From CAWBJP01 sp044867425 (GTDB lineage: Bacteria > Actinomycetota > Acidimicrobiia > IMCC26256 > BP-133), in contig JBIOUX010000035.1 in the NCBI GenBank assembly GCA_044867425.1, positions 18,475 to 82,474 on the forward strand: DNA of 64,000 nucleotides, in the 5' to 3' direction. Positions 8,644-17,034 of the stretch are shown piece by piece. Both the position numbers and the translations under genes were made by a program. The notes under the pieces are model-generated. The model did not search any database. It saw nothing but the letters and a program-made list of their open reading frames with translations, and was not told where the DNA came from. The number at the start of each line of letters is the position of its first letter. Position 1 is the stretch's first letter.

Positions 8644-11643
8644 ATGGCCACCGCCACCCGTTCGCCGCTGGTCGAGCAGGCGGAGAAGATCGACCGCCTG
8701 GCTCAGCACCTGTCGAACGGCCAGCTCCTGGAGAAGGCGGTGCGGCTGGCCGGGTCCGACAGCGTCTGGAGAGGGGCGCTGCGCGACGGGTTCATGGGCT
8801 GGATCGCTCATGCCCTCGACTTCTGGATGCGCAACCAGCTCGCCGAGGGCATGCGGCTGGTGGCCCGGTCCCTGTTCAACCGGGCGGCGGACATCGAACG
8901 GGCCCAGCAGGCCATGGCCGCCGGCCAGGTCGGCGTCGTGGGCCCCGGGATACCCGCCCCCCTGAACTACGCCCCGGGGACCCCGCCTTCCTACGGAAGC
9001 ATCGGTGGGCCAGGGGTGGTCCCCGAGATGAATGGTCAGGAGGTGCGGGGCCTCTCCCACCTGCTCTTGGCCACCGCCGACGACGTGTTGAACTTCGGCC
9101 GCACGGTGGAGGCGGCGCTCGACCCTCCGCCGGCGCCGCCACCGCCTCCCGGTGCGCCGCCAACCGTGAGCCCCGTCCCTCCCGACGCCGACGCGGCCGT
9201 CGGCTTCCCCCACGCGTACCTGGAGATCGCCACCCAGCTCCGCAACGCCGCCAGCGACCTGGCCCGGCGGGCCGACGAGTGGCTCCTCGGCGAGGACGCC
9301 AGCCTCCCCGGTATGGCCTCGGTCGATCTCGGTGTCATGAACGCCGCCGCCCAAGGCGCGGCCGCCGTCGCCACGTCCTCGGGCGCCGCCGCCGATCAGG
9401 CCCAGGCGCCGGGGGTGCCCACCGCCACCCCCGAAGACCAGGTGCCGCAGCCGCCGGTCGAAGAGCAGCAGCGCGACGCCGAAGCGCTGGCCAGGGATTA
9501 CCCCCCGGACAAGGTGCTCGACGATCCCCGCGAACTCAAGAAGCTGGCGGCCGAGCTGGACAAGCACCAGGGCCACGAGGCGTTCGCCGCCCGGTTCGTC
9601 GAGAAGTTCGGCGCCAAGAACGTCTTGGCCGTCCCCCGTGCCCTGCAGGCGTGGCAGAACGGGTGGGAGAAGGGCCAGCACACCCTGGGCCCGGGTCAGC
9701 GCAGCCTGCCCTTTGGCAAGCCACAACCGGAAGCCACCAAGGAGGATATCGAAAGCGTCCTCTACGGCTTCTCCGGCACCCTGGCCACCGCCACCCGCTC
9801 CGAACACTTCGATCAGAAAGTCGAGGACCAGATCCTCGCCACCAAGGATCCCCTCGCTCTCTCCTGGCTGCTGAGCGACCACGACGCCCATTTCGACGCC
9901 GACTTCCTGGTGGAGGCGTTCGAGCACGGCGTCAAGGACGTGATCCTCAAGGAGGCTTCCCTGTCCGGGATCGGCAGCCCCTACGCCACCAGCGAGAGCC
10001 CCCTCGAGCTCCGGACCGGCAAGCTCTACACGGACCCCAAGATCGCCGTCCTCAATGCCATCTCCCGCAACGAGGAAGCGGCGATGAGGATCGCCGACAT
10101 CGAGTTCAAGCCTCCGCTCAAGGTGTACTTCGGCCTCCGCCCCGACGTCGAGGTCAAGAACATCGTCGAACTCCTCTACCAGGGTGGTTCAACGGACGGC
10201 GGCTATGGCGACAAGGGCGCCGCCCTCGGTCGCATGCTCGACACGGCCCACCGGGGCTTCTGCGACAACGGCGACGCCGCCAGCGCCAAGAGGGTCGTGG
10301 ACCAGATCACGAAAGGTGCCACCAACGACAAGGACGTCAAGCGAGCTGAGGAGTCGCTGCGCCGAATAGGTGCCCGTCAGCCCGTTACCGACGAAGAGGC
10401 GAGCAACGCGCTCGCCAACGTCCGCAAAGATGACAACCATCCGGCCCGGGAACTCCTTCTGACCCAAGCGGCAGAACGCCATAGCGTGTCAGCCACCTTC
10501 GTCGCCGACGCAGCAAGCGGCAAGAAGTACGCCGGCGAGGTTCTCTACGAAACTCGGAGCGCTTGGGACGTCGTGCGTAAGAGCATGACTGATCCGAACG
10601 GTACCGCCGAGCAGCGAGCTGACGCCGAGAAAGCCCTCGAACGGACGATCACCAAAGTAGGCAAGGGCGAAGAACTCTCCAACGAAGCCCGCCGAGGCAT
10701 GGCCGACAACCTCGCCCTACGCTTCGGGGATCTAGCCTACGTTCTTTTTTCTCCAATTTCTGCGCCTGCGCAAGGGTGGGTGAATGCTTCGAAGGACGAC
10801 CTAAAAGCGACTCTTGCCGAAGTGGCTCGCGACAAGGAAGCACGGGAAACTCTGATGCTTGGGATCGGAGCCTGGTCCTCAAAGACATATGACGAAATGG
10901 CTACGAAACTAGCCGCTGGGAGCTCTGACAACGACGTTCTGAAGAAATTCGCTCCGGAGATGATGCAGATGGGCGACGCATTCTGTCAGATGATAACCGC
11001 CGTACAGGAAGCCGGTGTAAAAGAGCGCGACGAAGCGCTGGCATTACTTCAGCGATATCGCTTCGGAGTCGATATCGTATTTGACCTTGTTGAGCAGATT
11101 CCAGTCGTCACCACAGCCAAAGCTTCCGTCGATAGCGCCTTAGGCCATCTCCCCGGCGGAATCGCACCAGATTACGAGGAGGCGCTTCGGTCCGGCATCG
11201 CAAAGAACCTGTCGGGCGTCGACATGGGCAACGTCATCGCTAGGACGAAGGCGGAAGCTCTCAGTACCGTGAGCCAAGTGGATGTCATCGTTATTGAGAA
11301 CATGATGAGTTCGATGGCTCGAAAACCAACCCTTATGGTCGGCATGGGCCTGAACACATGGGGCAGTTGGCCAGCCTTTATGCTGCGTGAGCCACCACCG
11401 CCGTCCGACGCTTCCGTCGACCCGACCGCACTTGCACAGTTCGTGAAGCCCGAGTATATGGACCCCGCGGGGGGCGTTAGGTTTCCTTTGCCTGGGACCC
11501 CGGATTATGGCGACTTTCAAGAGTGGTATCTCGATCCCTCGCTCGACAACCCTCTTCTAGAACAGGCCAGCTTTATCACTGCTGAAGTCAGGAATAGCAT
11601 GAACACCTGTATGATGAAAATCCAGTGGGAGAAGTCACTGTGA
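8644..11643 (+). CDS. large putative type VII secretion effector with polymorphic C-terminal region
   Basis: A 999-residue protein starting 14 bases after the ATPase gene. The N-terminus is helical and contains a W-x-G (SVWRGAL, residue 42 on), as expected for a type VII substrate. A proline-rich linker follows (about 160-180), then a helical region (about 280-440) with YPPDKVLDDPREL and PRALQAWQNGWEKG. Residues about 738-999 resemble whole mature lipoproteins encoded downstream. Both have a Trp-led helix, a conserved Cys, then GLNTWGSWPAF (about 903-913), FVKPEYMDPAGGVRFPLPG and DNPLLEQ. No catalytic motif is recognised. Base composition drops sharply inside the gene after about 10350. No signal peptide is seen. 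Toxin function is inference from context only. Confidence 0.7.
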   Translation: MATATRSPLVEQAEKIDRLAQHLSNGQLLEKAVRLAGSDSVWRGALRDGFMGWIAHALDFWMRNQLAEGMRLVARSLFNRAADIERAQQAMAAGQVGVVGPGIPAPLNYAPGTPPSYGSIGGPGVVPEMNGQEVRGLSHLLLATADDVLNFGRTVEAALDPPPAPPPPPGAPPTVSPVPPDADAAVGFPHAYLEIATQLRNAASDLARRADEWLLGEDASLPGMASVDLGVMNAAAQGAAAVATSSGAAADQAQAPGVPTATPEDQVPQPPVEEQQRDAEALARDYPPDKVLDDPRELKKLAAELDKHQGHEAFAARFVEKFGAKNVLAVPRALQAWQNGWEKGQHTLGPGQRSLPFGKPQPEATKEDIESVLYGFSGTLATATRSEHFDQKVEDQILATKDPLALSWLLSDHDAHFDADFLVEAFEHGVKDVILKEASLSGIGSPYATSESPLELRTGKLYTDPKIAVLNAISRNEEAAMRIADIEFKPPLKVYFGLRPDVEVKNIVELLYQGGSTDGGYGDKGAALGRMLDTAHRGFCDNGDAASAKRVVDQITKGATNDKDVKRAEESLRRIGARQPVTDEEASNALANVRKDDNHPARELLLTQAAERHSVSATFVADAASGKKYAGEVLYETRSAWDVVRKSMTDPNGTAEQRADAEKALERTITKVGKGEELSNEARRGMADNLALRFGDLAYVLFSPISAPAQGWVNASKDDLKATLAEVARDKEARETLMLGIGAWSSKTYDEMATKLAAGSSDNDVLKKFAPEMMQMGDAFCQMITAVQEAGVKERDEALALLQRYRFGVDIVFDLVEQIPVVTTAKASVDSALGHLPGGIAPDYEEALRSGIAKNLSGVDMGNVIARTKAEALSTVSQVDVIVIENMMSSMARKPTLMVGMGLNTWGSWPAFMLREPPPPSDASVDPTALAQFVKPEYMDPAGGVRFPLPGTPDYGDFQEWYLDPSLDNPLLEQASFITAEVRNSMNTCMMKIQWEKSL
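8761..9960 (+). repeat. effector segment duplicated downstream (source copy)
   Basis: Bases 8761-9960 (effector residues 40-439) match 13396-14565 in the same orientation. Long stretches are almost identical at the DNA level, for example around 8880-8935 against 13516-13571. Similarity starts and stops abruptly at both ends. The downstream copy has small deletions, including one of about 36 bases before VPQPPVEE. Confidence 0.9.
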
Positions 11644-12386
11644 TACTGACTCGCAAGTGCTGTTACGTGGCTGGATCGGGCGCAAAATTTTCCAAAGTTG
11701 GCCTAACTCCACCGTTGCTCGTCGCTTTCGCGATCTTCTTTGCAACGTTCGCTGGGTGCTCTGACTCAGGAAACGCTGATAGCAAGGGAAATGGTAACGA
11801 CTCCAGTTCCACTGACGCTTCCGCCATGGCGGAGATCGACCCACCTCTCGATGAGTGGGCCACCTCTGCAACCGCTGAGTACGGCAAGCAAGTAGAAGCG
11901 GGGGGCCAACCTGACTTCAATGCCGTTGCCCGCGCGATCGCGCCTGCCACTCAGGCTCTCACTGCCGCGCTTTGTGAATCGTTCCGCAACGACGATGCCT
12001 TCACTGACTCCGGGAAGGCATCCGAACTCGAGAAGCAAGTCGCGTTTGCGGCCGACGAAGCCTTAGCGCGCGCCCTGGCACACAAGCCACGGCTGCTTGT
12101 CGCGCTTGGAATGACGACTTGGGGTCAGTGGCCCCCGTTCGCATTGAAGGATCCAGCTCCTGCGCCCGACATGCCCGTAGGAGATCTGTCGCAGGGTCTG
12201 TCACAGTTCCTCAAGCCAGAGTTTATTGGTGAGGATGGAGGCCTTTCGATACCCAGCAAAGGCGCCCCAGGCTATCAAGAGTTTCAGGCTTGGTTCTATG
12301 ACCCGGCGCTCGACAACCCCTTGTTGGAGCAAACCACGGTCACTACACAGTCGTTCAATGGTTGGACTGATACGTGCTCCAAGTAG
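11640..12386 (+). CDS. lipoprotein resembling the effector C-terminal region
   Basis: A 248-residue lipoprotein. I choose the GTG at 11640, which overlaps the effector stop (GTGA), over an earlier GTG at 11625. The signal peptide ends in the lipobox FAGC. The mature part has a Trp-led helix, GKQVEAGGQPDFNAV, ALCESFRNDD, then KPRLLVALGMTTWGQWPPF, LKPEFIGEDGGLSIP, YQEFQAWFYDP and DNPLLEQ. The last 110 residues align motif by motif with the end of the effector upstream. An adjacent lipoprotein that shares a fold with the effector tail could be an immunity protein, a cell-surface receptor or a scaffold. Function is unknown. Its codon use is clearly less G+C-rich than that of the ATPase gene. Confidence 0.75.
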   Translation: MILTRKCCYVAGSGAKFSKVGLTPPLLVAFAIFFATFAGCSDSGNADSKGNGNDSSSTDASAMAEIDPPLDEWATSATAEYGKQVEAGGQPDFNAVARAIAPATQALTAALCESFRNDDAFTDSGKASELEKQVAFAADEALARALAHKPRLLVALGMTTWGQWPPFALKDPAPAPDMPVGDLSQGLSQFLKPEFIGEDGGLSIPSKGAPGYQEFQAWFYDPALDNPLLEQTTVTTQSFNGWTDTCSK

Positions 12387-12456
12387 CAGCAACTTGATTA
12401 GTGCGAGCCTTGCAGTTCGACTGGGGCTCGAGAAAGGAGATGAGCCAGAAGAATCA

Positions 12457-12680
12457 ATGGTCAGGTGCATGAGGCGCCGGAGGAGAATCGTCCTCTTCAG
12501 CTCGGCCTTTGGAACACTCCTTGCGGCCGCGGCGACCAGCGAAGGAGGCGAAAGCGACAGCGGTGGTGAATCAAGCTCTACGAGAGTACGAGAGCGCGTC
12601 AGCCGCTGAAGCGGAAAAGTACGCCGAGCCCGTTGCGGTCGCCCACCTCCAGAATCGTGAAACCGCAAGCAAGCCTGCGG
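12457..12680 (+). pseudogene. remnant of a lipoprotein gene
   Basis: From the ATG at 12457 the frame gives a basic n-region (MRRRRRIVLFSSAFGTLL) and a hydrophobic core followed by Ser/Gly/Glu linker text, as in the neighbouring lipoproteins. The lipobox Cys is missing (LAAAATS), and the frame stops at 12609. A second frame from about 12566 then continues with NQALREYESASAAEAEKYA and EPVAVAHLQN, which resembles mature text of the broken lipoprotein at 16316-17002 (LAEPLAVSYVGKLA). I read this as a truncated and frameshifted lipoprotein gene fused to the start of the next one. Confidence 0.5.
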
Positions 12681-13345
12681 ACACTAGAAACGCACACGTC
12701 CGCCTGATATACGTTGCCCTTGCGATATTGGGGATCGTGGGCTGCGCGGGAGAAAGCGGCGGCAGTGGTTTCGCCGAGGCGCGGCAGACTTACGAGCAGG
12801 AAGCCTCTGAGCGCGCCGACACTTTGGCTGGTCTGATGGCGGATGCGTACGTCGGACAGGCCTCCTCGGGTGTTCCTAGTCTCAACACCGTGGCCGAGCA
12901 GTTCGAAGGACAAGTCTCAGGCCTCAATGAGTTCCTCTGCGACCGCGTCGAGGTCTTGGCAAAGCAGGCTGGCTCCGGGGACACCAGAGCGAGTCGCCTC
13001 GACGATGTCCGAGTCGCAACGGAGGAGATTGTGCAGGACGCAGTCGCAGGAGCACTCCTTGAAAAGGCCTTGTCTGCCCCCGCCGAACAGCGGGACCAGC
13101 TTCTCGACGGCCTTGGCGTCGAGGGCTCCGCACCGGATGGCACCGCACTTCGGGGCACGGCTGCTCTCCAAGACGTTGGGCTTCTCGACGGTCAGGGGCG
13201 TCTCAAGATCCCAGAACGAGAGACGGACGCGCATATCCGCTATGAGAGATGGGCATTCGGAGAGGCCCGAAGCTTCGGAGGAAGCGTCAGCAAGCTTATC
13301 GCCGGCACAAGAGCGAAGCTCGAGCAATGCACCTCTTCCGCGTGA
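12563..13345 (+). CDS. lipoprotein, second subtype of the array
   Basis: The open frame runs to 13345. The true lipoprotein starts near 12690, where RNAHVRLIYVALAILGIVGC provides signal peptide and lipobox, but no good start codon exists there. The nearest in-frame starts are GTG at 12563/12566, inside the preceding remnant, so the 5' end may be rebuilt or damaged. The mature part has TYEQEASERADTLAGLMADA, SGLNEFLCDRVEVLAKQ, then APAEQRDQLLDGLGVEG, LRGTAALQDVGLLDGQG, LKIPER and a late Cys. The order of helix-Cys-helix-(Gly-Gly-x-Pro)-(Tyr...Trp) parallels the other array lipoproteins, although sequence identity is low. A decayed close relative lies at 16316-17002. Confidence 0.6.
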   Translation: MVNQALREYESASAAEAEKYAEPVAVAHLQNRETASKPADTRNAHVRLIYVALAILGIVGCAGESGGSGFAEARQTYEQEASERADTLAGLMADAYVGQASSGVPSLNTVAEQFEGQVSGLNEFLCDRVEVLAKQAGSGDTRASRLDDVRVATEEIVQDAVAGALLEKALSAPAEQRDQLLDGLGVEGSAPDGTALRGTAALQDVGLLDGQGRLKIPERETDAHIRYERWAFGEARSFGGSVSKLIAGTRAKLEQCTSSA

Positions 13346-13395
13346 TCCGATACAACGGAACTAGAGAACCGGATTGTGGCTAGCTGATAACGATC

Positions 13396-14694
13396 AGCGT
13401 CTGGAGGGGGGCGCTGCGCGACGGGTTCATGGCCTGGATCGTCCACGCCCTGGATTTCTCGATGCGGAACCAGCTGGCCGAGGGCGTGCGGCTGGTGGCC
13501 CGGTCCCTGTTCAACCGGGCGGCTGACATCGAACGGGCCCAGCAGGCCATGGCCGCCGGCCAGGTCGGCGTGGTGGGCCCCGGGATGCCCGCCCCGCTCA
13601 ACTACACCCCGGGGACACCGCCCCCCTATGGCGACATCGGGGATGGAACGACGGCCCCTCAGTTCGATCCCGAGCAGCTGAGAGGGCTCTCCCACCTGCT
13701 GCATGCCACTGCTGACGAGGTGTCCAACTTCGCCCGCACCATTGACGCGCCCGCACCATTGACGCGGCACTCGCCCCGCCGCCGCCACCGCCGCCGCCGG
13801 GTGCGCCGCCGGCGGTCAGTCCCGTCCCTCCCGACGCCGAAGCCGCCGTCGGCTTCCCCAGGCGTACTTGGAGATCGCCAACCAGCTCCGCAACGCCGCC
13901 AACGACCTCGCCAAGCGCGTCGACGCCATGATGCCTACCGGGACGAGCCCCTGGCCTCGACCACCATCGACCTCGGCATCGTCGGCCGGGCTGCCGGCGG
14001 CGGCGCCGCCGCCATCGCCACCGGCGCCGCCGCCGCCGCCGACCAGGTGCCGCAACCTCCGGTCGAAGAGCAGCAACGCGACGCCGAAGCGCTGGCCCGG
14101 GACTACCCCCCGGACAAGGTGCTGGACGATCCCCGCGAACTCCAGAAACTGGCCACAGAGCTGGAGAAGCACGAAGGCCACGAGGCGTTCGCGGCACGGT
14201 TCGTCGAGAAGTTCGGGGCGACAAATCTGACCGCCGTTCCTCGCACGCTGCAGGCATGGCAGAACGGATGGCAGATCGGCCGGGAGACTTCGACTCCAAA
14301 CCAGCGAAACCTGTTCTACGGCAAGCCCCAACGTGAACCCACCAAGCAGGACATCGAAAGTGTCCTCTACGCCTTCTCCGGCACCCTCGCCACGGCCACC
14401 CATCGCAGCCCCAAGCTCGAGACCGAGTTGGACAAGCTGGCCAACACCAAGGACCCGCTGGCTCTCTCCTGGCTGCTCAGCGACCACAACGCGCACTTCG
14501 ACGCCGATTTCCTCGTGGACGCTTTCGAGCACGGCGTGAAGGACGTGATCCTCAAAGAGGCCAGCGACAACTATCTTGCCTGGTGCGACCAACCATGGAA
14601 CACGATAGCTGAACGTGCACACCGAATGGCTGATAAGGCTACGGCTGAGATGCATCAGTGTATGACTGAGATCGGTTGGATAGAATCCTCGTGA
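13396..14694 (+). pseudogene. truncated, rearranged partial copy of the effector gene
   Basis: This begins abruptly at effector codon 40 with no start of its own. It follows the effector closely to codon 439 (VKDVILKEAS), then jumps to about 40 residues, NYLAWCDQPWN to the C-terminus. That tail resembles the extreme C-termini of the lipoproteins at 14765 and 15557 (ENFLAW, RNFLAW). Within it the 17-base string CGCCCGCACCATTGACG is tandemly doubled at about 13732-13765, shifting the frame. A one-base loss near 13860 and another change near 13950 bring it back, so about 60 residues are read out of frame. An ATG at 13429 opens a 421-codon frame, but the product would be defective. It is best seen as a silent cassette or remnant that could recombine with the intact gene. 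Confidence 0.75.
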
Positions 14695-14764
14695 ACGTTC
14701 CCGAGGAGACCAAAATTGTCCAGCGCTTAGGATCACGAACTCGTGAAACATGGAGGGCGCAGCA

Positions 14765-15469
14765 TTGATATCCGCCATTGGTAAGCCGCATCTTCTGCGA
14801 GCTTCGAGATTGCTCGCTGGAACGCTCGGCGTGGTCGTTCTTGTGGCCTGCTCTAGTGGACCCTCTAAAGGAAGCACAGACCAGGGAGCCCTTGACACTG
14901 TCTTCCAGGAGATTCGACCATCGACGGCGGAGTGGGCAGCAACCCTGGCTGCGGAATTGCAGCGCCGACGCCAAGACGGCGAGATCGACATGGAGGCGAT
15001 GCGAGGACTCGCGGGGCGCACTGGAATGCCTCTCTCGGACTCGATCTGCACGACTATCAAGGAAAACGACAGCATCGCCAACTCAGAGGAAGATGCAGAG
15101 TCGGCCAAGGAAGTTCTGCATGACTTTGTCGATCGCGAAGTGATGGTAGCTATAGCCAAGTATCCGGTTCTTCTTTACGACCTCAAGGTCCAGTGGCCGC
15201 CCTCTTGGCTTTTAGATCGGTCCCGTCAGCCCGACTATACGGCGCCGATTGAAGGCATCAACCCGGAATACCTTAAGGCTTCTCTTCGCCCTGAATTCGT
15301 CGCTGGCGATGGCTCGGCAGTCCTGCCTGACCGTGGAAGCAAGGAGTATGAAAACTTTCTCGCCTGGAAGCACCTTGCGAAGAACAATACTTTGGCCGCA
15401 CGCGGCTACGCTTTGTCAGGTACGGTCGATGACGCCATCACCGATTGCATTGACCGGCTTTCCGACTAG
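14765..15469 (+). CDS. array lipoprotein, WPPSWL subtype
   Basis: A 234-residue lipoprotein. I choose the TTG at 14765, because GGAGGG sits seven bases upstream; the ATG at 14750 has no ribosome site. The signal peptide ends in the lipobox LVAC. The mature part has IRPSTAEWAATLAAEL, an ICTTIKENDS segment with a conserved Cys, then LLYDLKVQWPPSWLLD, GINPEYLKASLRPEFV and YENFLAWKHLA, and a late Cys. It is a clear paralogue of the next gene (15557-16312) and a more distant relative of the lipoprotein at 11640 and of the effector C-terminus. It is predicted to be anchored on the outer face of the membrane. Function is unknown. Confidence 0.72.
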   Translation: MISAIGKPHLLRASRLLAGTLGVVVLVACSSGPSKGSTDQGALDTVFQEIRPSTAEWAATLAAELQRRRQDGEIDMEAMRGLAGRTGMPLSDSICTTIKENDSIANSEEDAESAKEVLHDFVDREVMVAIAKYPVLLYDLKVQWPPSWLLDRSRQPDYTAPIEGINPEYLKASLRPEFVAGDGSAVLPDRGSKEYENFLAWKHLAKNNTLAARGYALSGTVDDAITDCIDRLSD

Positions 15470-15556
15470 AAGGCGAAAGATCGTGCTTGGTGATGAACTT
15501 GTCTGTTGCATTTTGGCACAGCGGTGTGTCAGCTAAGCATATTGTGGTTCAAGTCC

Positions 15557-16312
15557 GTGGGCGCCCGAACGGCATACCAACGTCGGCCTTGCAATATTCG
15601 GTTCCCGGCCTGCACCCTCCGAGTCAACGAGCACGATCGGCCCGTTGGCTTGTTCATCGCCATCGGCATCAGCGCGGCCCTTGCCGCATCCGCGTGCTCC
15701 GAAGGGTCGTCGAAGGAGGAGCGTTACCGAGCCGCCGTGAGCAACGTCTGGGCGTCCATTCGGCCAGCGACCGCTCAATGGGCGGTCAATGTCTCTTCGG
15801 AGATGAGAGACCAGCTACAGACAGCGGGCGCGCTTGATCTTGTATCGGTGCAAGGCGATGCGGGGCGTAGTGGCGAACCGGTAGCCAACTCGGCCTGCGA
15901 AGCCGTCAAAAAGAACGATGACGTCGCCGCCTTGGATAACCCTACTGAACCGGCCAGAGAACTCAGGATGCTCATCGCCAGGGAGTTCATGCTCGCTATC
16001 GGCAAACAACCCAGCCTCATTTATGACCTCAAATTGACATGGCCGCCTTCCTGGCTACAAGACCCTTCAAGGCAACCAGACACCACTGCTCCCATTCAGG
16101 GACTCGACCCTCAATGGCTTCGAGGGCTCCTGCGACCGGAATTCGTTGCGGAAGACGGCGGAGTCCGGTTCCCCGAGCCAGGAGATCCGCAGTATAGGAA
16201 TTTTCTCGCTTGGGCCGACCAGAGCGACAACGGCTTGGCGGCTAGGGCAGGGTCTCTCACACGGAGCGTCACGGACAAGATCGAGGACTGCATTCGCGAG
16301 CTTCGGGATTAG
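15557..16312 (+). CDS. array lipoprotein, WPPSWL subtype (second copy)
   Basis: A paralogue of the preceding gene: SIRPATAQWAVNVSSEM, NSACEAVKKNDD, LIYDLKLTWPPSWLQD, GLDPQWLRGLLRPEFV, EDGGVRFPEPGDPQYRNF and a late Cys. The 5' end is uncertain. The frame is open from a TTG at 15506, and I mark the GTG at 15557. The hydrophobic stretch GLFIAIGISAALAASAC is preceded by about 30 atypical residues. That region contains, on the opposite strand, a 39-base remnant resembling the lipoprotein gene at 19544. The start of this gene therefore looks like a rearrangement junction, and it may have lost its native start. Confidence 0.65.
   Translation: MGARTAYQRRPCNIRFPACTLRVNEHDRPVGLFIAIGISAALAASACSEGSSKEERYRAAVSNVWASIRPATAQWAVNVSSEMRDQLQTAGALDLVSVQGDAGRSGEPVANSACEAVKKNDDVAALDNPTEPARELRMLIAREFMLAIGKQPSLIYDLKLTWPPSWLQDPSRQPDTTAPIQGLDPQWLRGLLRPEFVAEDGGVRFPEPGDPQYRNFLAWADQSDNGLAARAGSLTRSVTDKIEDCIRELRD
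15611..15649 (-). other. antisense coding fossil of a lipoprotein gene
   Basis: Read on the minus strand, these 39 bases encode ANGPIVLVDSEGA, identical to codons starting at 19676 in the lipoprotein gene at 19544-21022. The two DNA copies differ at five positions, all third codon positions, so the sequence diverged under protein-level selection before being stranded here. Flanking sequence does not match. It lies across the signal-peptide region of the gene on the plus strand. Confidence 0.6.
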
Positions 16313-16315
16313 AAG

Positions 16316-17002
16316 TTGTTGACCATCAATCGCGTCATTGCAAAATCCAGATGCGCTGCCGCTTTCGGCTTGGCTGGCTCTCTTTTCGTGTTCTCGGGCT
16401 GTTCGGGAGGAAGCAGCGGCGGGAACTTTGAGGAAAACCTTGCTTCCTATGCGCCGGCGTACAGGCCGGGTAGATATCCTTGCCGAGCCCTTGGCGGTCA
16501 GTTATGTAGGCAAATTAGCGGCAGGCGACACGGACCCCTCACCGGAAGTACTCGAGGAATTTTCGCGATGATCTCTCCGGCCTCGGCGATTTTCTCTGTC
16601 AGCGTCTCCGGGCGCTCCAGGATGCTGCGGGCTCCAGAGAGAGCAAAGAGAAGAACATGCTCGCGGCGGACGAGGTCTCAGAGCGAATCATCAGAGACGG
16701 CGTCATCGCCGCCCTCCTCAACCGCGCCCTCGCCGCCCCACCCGAGCAACGGGACCAACTTCTGGAACTTCTCCACGTTAAGGCCATCGCTCCCGACGGG
16801 TCTGAGTTGAGGGGCACGGCTGCCCTTCAGGACGCAGGTCTCTTCGATGGTCAAGGAAACGTTCGCATTCCGGATCGGTAATACGCCGCAATACACCCAA
16901 TACTTGGATTGGTCTACGGATGAGGCTACGGGCCTCGCAGGTTTCAAACTAGTCAGAGGCGTGAAGTCCAGAATTCAGGAATGTGCCGCTCCAAGACCAT
17001 AA
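16316..17002 (+). pseudogene. frameshifted array lipoprotein
   Basis: A lipoprotein gene with signal peptide and lipobox FSGC, broken by at least two frameshifts. The frame from 16316 reads through NFEENLASYAPAYRPGR. The next frame gives VDILAEPLAVSYVGKLAAGD, ending at 16571. A further segment (GLGDFLCQRL, EQRDQLLELLHVKAIAPDG, LRGTAALQDAGLFDGQG) runs to 16881. A shift near 16875 then restores YLDWSTDEATGLAGFKLV and a late Cys before a TAA at 17000. Joined together, these segments match the lipoprotein at 12563-13345 from end to end. At least the C-terminal half is too well preserved to be chance, so decay is recent or the gene is held as recombination stock. Confidence 0.75.
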
Positions 17003-17034
17003 TTGCTCGCCGTGCGAAGTGCGGGGACATCGCG

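Noticed and set aside
13240..13788. Minus-strand frames over the effector copy and array
   Set aside because: They parallel the antisense frames over the intact effector and carry no domain.
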